From assembly GCA_039105265.1 (NCBI GenBank), contig JAPFFF010000001.1, positions 4,154,001 to 4,218,000 of the forward strand: 64,000 nt of DNA, read 5' to 3'. Shown piece by piece: positions 60,787 through 64,000 of the stretch. The notes beneath the pieces are model-generated. The model searched no databases, was not told the DNA's origin, and was given only the letters and a program-made list of their open reading frames with translations. The translations under genes were made by a program, and so were the position numbers. Source of the stretch: Tritrichomonas musculus (taxonomy: Eukaryota > Parabasalia > Tritrichomonadida > Tritrichomonadidae). Within the stretch, counting starts at the first letter, position 1. Each line of letters begins with the position of its first letter.

Positions 60787-62567
60787 ATTCCCTTTTGGAA
60801 TTTTTTTTCTTGCCTAGGTTTCGTTACATCAGATTGGTGTTCCTTTCATCTGTAGCTACCATTATTTTTATCGTTTTATGGTCACTTTCTGGCCACCCAA
60901 TAACAAATAAAAATGTCTTATCAGATGAAGAGATTGATCAGTTATATCGTCAATGCCATAAGCCGATTCAAGATCAAGAAGTCGACCCCAAGCTTGGAAT
61001 ATTTATACCTTTCGATATTACTCAATTTGATCTTATTAAACTCAAATTGCAGACATGGCTAGAACCGTCTTTTAGACCATGCAACACAGATAATATTTCT
61101 CAAAATCCAAAAGAGATATTTAAAACAGATATCATCTTTTTCTTTATTGGTGATGATTTGAAACACCAAAAAATAAAAAGTGAAATAGAAGCATCGTTTT
61201 CTCCAATTGTTAATTCAGGCCAATCAAAGAAATTGCCTATTCGTCAATGCTTTAATAAAATTCATTTCAAAAGTCTCAGGCAATTAGATCTTCCTACTTC
61301 AATCACAGTTCGAGATTTGTTTTATGGGGTTATTCCTTCTAGGCTTGTAAGCAGTTACACCCACATAATATGGATGGATTCGTCAGTTTCGCCAATTCAC
61401 CCAGACTGGCTGGCTCGAATTTATCACACACTTCATTCAGAACCGTTTTGGGTTCTTGGTGCAATGACTTCTTCACAAAGGCATGATCACTTCGATCGAA
61501 GTCATTATCATATGCATATGAATGCAATTTATAGAATTGGTAATGCGTGCTTTAATCAATTTCTTGTTCGTGTGAAGAATGAGGCTAGAAATACTATGCC
61601 TGATCTTGCCATTCACTTATATCGAACTGACTATGCTAATTTTCGTGAAGCTCAGCATACACAACATTTATTTCGCTATTCCAATCTTTTTATTGCCTTA
61701 GATATTCCAATGACTGTTCGTCCGAATATTAATATTAAAGATTGGCCAGAAACTTCTTTTTTGATACAAGATAAACATTGGGCACGCGGTGGACAAAAAG
61801 TTTTTATAGCTAAGGACAAAAACACTGTAATTGAAGCAGACAATCAAGTTGGTGACGAAGAATTAAAGGAAGTTCCAGTGATAAAAAATGAACTGAAAGA
61901 CGAAGAAATGGAAAAAGAAAAAGCTAGAAAAGAACAAATGAAAAAAGCTGAGGCTGAAAAAGAAAACAAAGAAGAAAAAAAGCAATTGGAAAAAGAGCAA
62001 AAAGAAAGGGAAAAGAAAGAAAAGAAGGAACAAGAAAATGAACAAGAAGAGAAAAATGAAATGGACATGGAAGAGAAACAACAACAAATTGAACAAAAAG
62101 TTCATAAAAAAGTAGTAGAAGAAATAGCAGAAGGAAAAAAAAATATATTTACATTAATTAATGAAAATCAAACAAATCTTACATCAACATTAAATCATTC
62201 AAGCATGTCCATGATTGAACAAGAACCTGGGTTTGAACAAAAACAAATTAAGAATCCCAATAAAACAGAAATACAAAATCCACAAAATTGGTCTCCACAA
62301 AAAAAGGAGAAAAAACAGCAAAGAAAAAAGGATAAATCTCCTACACAGAACAATAAACAAAAACAGCAAAAACAACAAAAAGAACAAAATCCACGTCAAC
62401 CAAGAAAAGAACAATCCTCTCAGAAACGGCCAAAAAAGCAAAAATCCCAAGCACCCAAAAAAGATAATATTATACAACCACCAAAAACAGATTTAAAAGA
62501 GCAACAAATTCAGCAAACCAATTTATTTAATAATATAGAACAACAAAATTACCACACTTTTGTTTGA
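60771..62567 (+). CDS. Type II membrane glycosyltransferase-like protein with a K/E/Q tail
   Basis: This is a 598-residue protein with ATGs at codons 1 (60771) and 5 (60783). A basic N-terminus and one membrane helix (about residues 20-40: VFLSSVATIIFIVLWSL) make it type II, with the rest in the Golgi or endoplasmic reticulum lumen. The domain at about 90-345 looks like a nucleotide-sugar transferase: YTHIIWMDSSVSPIHPDWL has a strand ending in Asp where a DxD would sit but reads DSS, then NAIYRIGNACFNQFLV and a late PMTVRPNINIKDWPE. The last 250 residues are low-complexity K, E and Q, unusual for a luminal tail. The exact reaction is unknown. Confidence 0.6.
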   Translation: MPKHMNSLLEFFFLPRFRYIRLVFLSSVATIIFIVLWSLSGHPITNKNVLSDEEIDQLYRQCHKPIQDQEVDPKLGIFIPFDITQFDLIKLKLQTWLEPSFRPCNTDNISQNPKEIFKTDIIFFFIGDDLKHQKIKSEIEASFSPIVNSGQSKKLPIRQCFNKIHFKSLRQLDLPTSITVRDLFYGVIPSRLVSSYTHIIWMDSSVSPIHPDWLARIYHTLHSEPFWVLGAMTSSQRHDHFDRSHYHMHMNAIYRIGNACFNQFLVRVKNEARNTMPDLAIHLYRTDYANFREAQHTQHLFRYSNLFIALDIPMTVRPNINIKDWPETSFLIQDKHWARGGQKVFIAKDKNTVIEADNQVGDEELKEVPVIKNELKDEEMEKEKARKEQMKKAEAEKENKEEKKQLEKEQKEREKKEKKEQENEQEEKNEMDMEEKQQQIEQKVHKKVVEEIAEGKKNIFTLINENQTNLTSTLNHSSMSMIEQEPGFEQKQIKNPNKTEIQNPQNWSPQKKEKKQQRKKDKSPTQNNKQKQQKQQKEQNPRQPRKEQSSQKRPKKQKSQAPKKDNIIQPPKTDLKEQQIQQTNLFNNIEQQNYHTFV

Positions 62568-62975
62568 AATCTTTTTTAAAATCATACCTGTTTTTATATT
62601 TATAAAAAGCAAATAAATTATCAATGCTATTCAATTCCAATATATAATTTTTTTTTTTTTTTTTTCATTTATTTAATATGAAAGGTAGATGCTATATATC
62701 TATCACGTATAATACATATTTCCCAACCTAAAAATAAAATAAATAAATCAAATGCTGATACATGCTTTAATATATTTGATTCCCATTGCTAAGAATACAC
62801 ACATATTTAAACACTATACTAGAAAAAAATTCATCAAAAAAGCTTCTGATGAATAAATATATTTCGTTCCTTTTCTGCACACTCATGCATGCTAAAAAAG
62901 AATCTCATGTAAATTCATTAATAAATATACCAATTAACAAAAACACAACAATAATATACATGAATATTACTGCCT
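62568..62975. other. AT-rich spacer between convergent genes
   Basis: A poly-T run of about 20 bases near 62650 and AT-rich sequence, with no convincing gene, lie between two 3' ends. Confidence 0.5.
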
Positions 62976-64000
62976 TCATTTCCAATTAAATAAGTTCTTC
63001 TCTTCTAAGCGTTTAACAAATTGAGGCGAATTAACACTGTTGATAAGAATATTAAGGATTGGATTTGGATCATTTGATATCTTAGGATGCGATCCAGATG
63101 GGTCATTCAACATCATTTCAATGATATCAAGCTGATGTTTGCTATTAGAAACAGCTTCTCTAACCATTTGGTCGGAATCTTCTTCTTCAAGATCTCTTAA
63201 TAAATTAAGAGTTTCTTTGTCTGGCTTGTCATACAACACATTCAAAAGACCATAGAAAGCTTGCAGCCGAACTAATGAAGAAGGATCTTCAAGAAGCTCT
63301 TGTAATACTTTTGTGAAATGGCTATCTTTTGTTGCTCCAAGTAAAAATGCGACTGAAGCTCGGATGTCATCATCATTTCTGTCTTGGTCTTGATAGTTAT
63401 TATCTTTATTGTCGTCTTCTGTTTGATCTGAATCATGAGAAATCTCTTTACTAGATTTGAGCAGTGGAAGGAATTTTTGACTTATTGAATTCGAAGCAGA
63501 AAAACTTAATGAACGCTCAATACTAAGTCCAAGGAATATGGCTGAAAATGGGGCGCAATCGGCAGCATGATCAATACATACTTGCGCTAATCGATTAAAA
63601 GATGACATTGGCTGATTATTCATTGCACATATTAATGCAAGCAATCCATATTTAATGACATCAGAATTTGCACTTGATGTGAAATTAAATGTTTGTGCAT
63701 CAATTTGAGAAGCTGAACCAGTCGAGAATATTTTTGCCAAAATAAGCATCGCTGAACTTGATGGCTTAACAATTGACATTATAGTTCGAGGTATTGATGA
63801 TCGAGCAGCAATATCTGCAGACCCTTCTGATGAATCTAAGTAATTAAGTAAAACATCACAAACTTGTTCGTGAAAAGATGGAATTTTGATCATAAAAGAG
63901 AACAAAGGGAAGTATCCATTTTTTGGAAATTTTTTAAATGATAATACAAAAAGCTTGAATACCATTGATATCGCTTCTTCTTGGGAAAGAGTAATAGCAA
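62976..64000 (-). CDS. HEAT-repeat protein resembling Raptor, 5' end outside the window
   Basis: The frame is open to the right edge (AITLSQEEAISMVFKLF...), so the ATG at 63965 is probably internal and the true start lies outside. The visible 340 or so residues are paired helices of HEAT/armadillo type. The order recalls the middle of Raptor, the TORC1 scaffold: a cell-membrane-like LFVLSFKKFPKNGYFPLFSF, a DVLLNYLDSS helix, AMLILAKIFSTG and later IRASVAFLLGATKDS with an acidic linker between. Raptor carries similar 'YLDL', 'IWAKI' and 'VRAAAVFALG' phrases. The beginning of the domain and the WD part are not seen, so other HEAT scaffolds are possible. Confidence 0.5.
   Translation of the reverse strand, partial: AITLSQEEAISMVFKLFVLSFKKFPKNGYFPLFSFMIKIPSFHEQVCDVLLNYLDSSEGSADIAARSSIPRTIMSIVKPSSSAMLILAKIFSTGSASQIDAQTFNFTSSANSDVIKYGLLALICAMNNQPMSSFNRLAQVCIDHAADCAPFSAIFLGLSIERSLSFSASNSISQKFLPLLKSSKEISHDSDQTEDDNKDNNYQDQDRNDDDIRASVAFLLGATKDSHFTKVLQELLEDPSSLVRLQAFYGLLNVLYDKPDKETLNLLRDLEEEDSDQMVREAVSNSKHQLDIIEMMLNDPSGSHPKISNDPNPILNILINSVNSPQFVKRLEEKNLFNWK

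Overview
The window looks like nuclear DNA of a trichomonad parabasalid, most likely Tritrichomonas (T. foetus type). It is strongly AT-rich, and its long genes are intronless and separated by very AT-rich spacers. At least seven genes have a trichomonad-type initiator (Inr, TCA-Y-W) 7 to 25 bases before an ATG. The gene families also fit: flagellar and tubulin genes, a BspA-type leucine-rich-repeat/ankyrin locus, a giant glycogen synthase, and mariner, MULE, hAT and pogo transposon remains. The species call is inference; no marker was searched.

Layout. 0-10.4 kb: a coiled-coil gene cut by the window edge, a TMEM138-like membrane protein, a TAF1-like transcription factor subunit, a giant coiled-coil protein carrying a 27-bp coding minisatellite, and a second coiled-coil protein with a CCDC87-like end. 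10.4-19 kb: a transposon graveyard holding an old MULE-type element, a foldback element with identical 295-bp arms, two members of a short TA-flanked inverted-repeat family, MULE and pogo transposase fragments, and one structurally complete but inactivated mariner. 19-24 kb: a small coiled-coil gene, a decayed ankyrin/BspA locus and two short inverted-repeat elements. 24-46.7 kb: a dense housekeeping and signalling block with glycogen synthase, a BTB-like protein, a multi-BRCT protein, a GAF-GAF-GAF-GAF phosphodiesterase, a TBC Rab-GAP, a Sec23/24-like COPII protein, a Mei2-like RNA-binding protein and a RasGAP. 46.7-52.1 kb: a second transposon-rich gap with an inverted-repeat element and hAT and MULE remains. 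52.1-64 kb: an adenylate-kinase-domain flagellar-type protein, a Tctex-type dynein light chain, a ubiquitin-like protein, alpha-tubulin, a type II membrane glycosyltransferase-like protein and an edge-truncated HEAT-type protein resembling Raptor.

No operon logic is visible; genes lie on both strands and appear to be transcribed singly. Several genes share a flagellar theme (TMEM138-like, SPEF2/CPC1-like, dynein light chain, alpha-tubulin, several coiled-coil proteins). Others fall in GTPase, cyclic-nucleotide and nutrient signalling (PDE, TBC, RasGAP, Raptor-like). Five apparent reading-frame starts are TTG or GTG rather than ATG; those genes were re-started at a plausible ATG or treated as open at the window edge. 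No tRNA, rRNA or CRISPR array was recognised.
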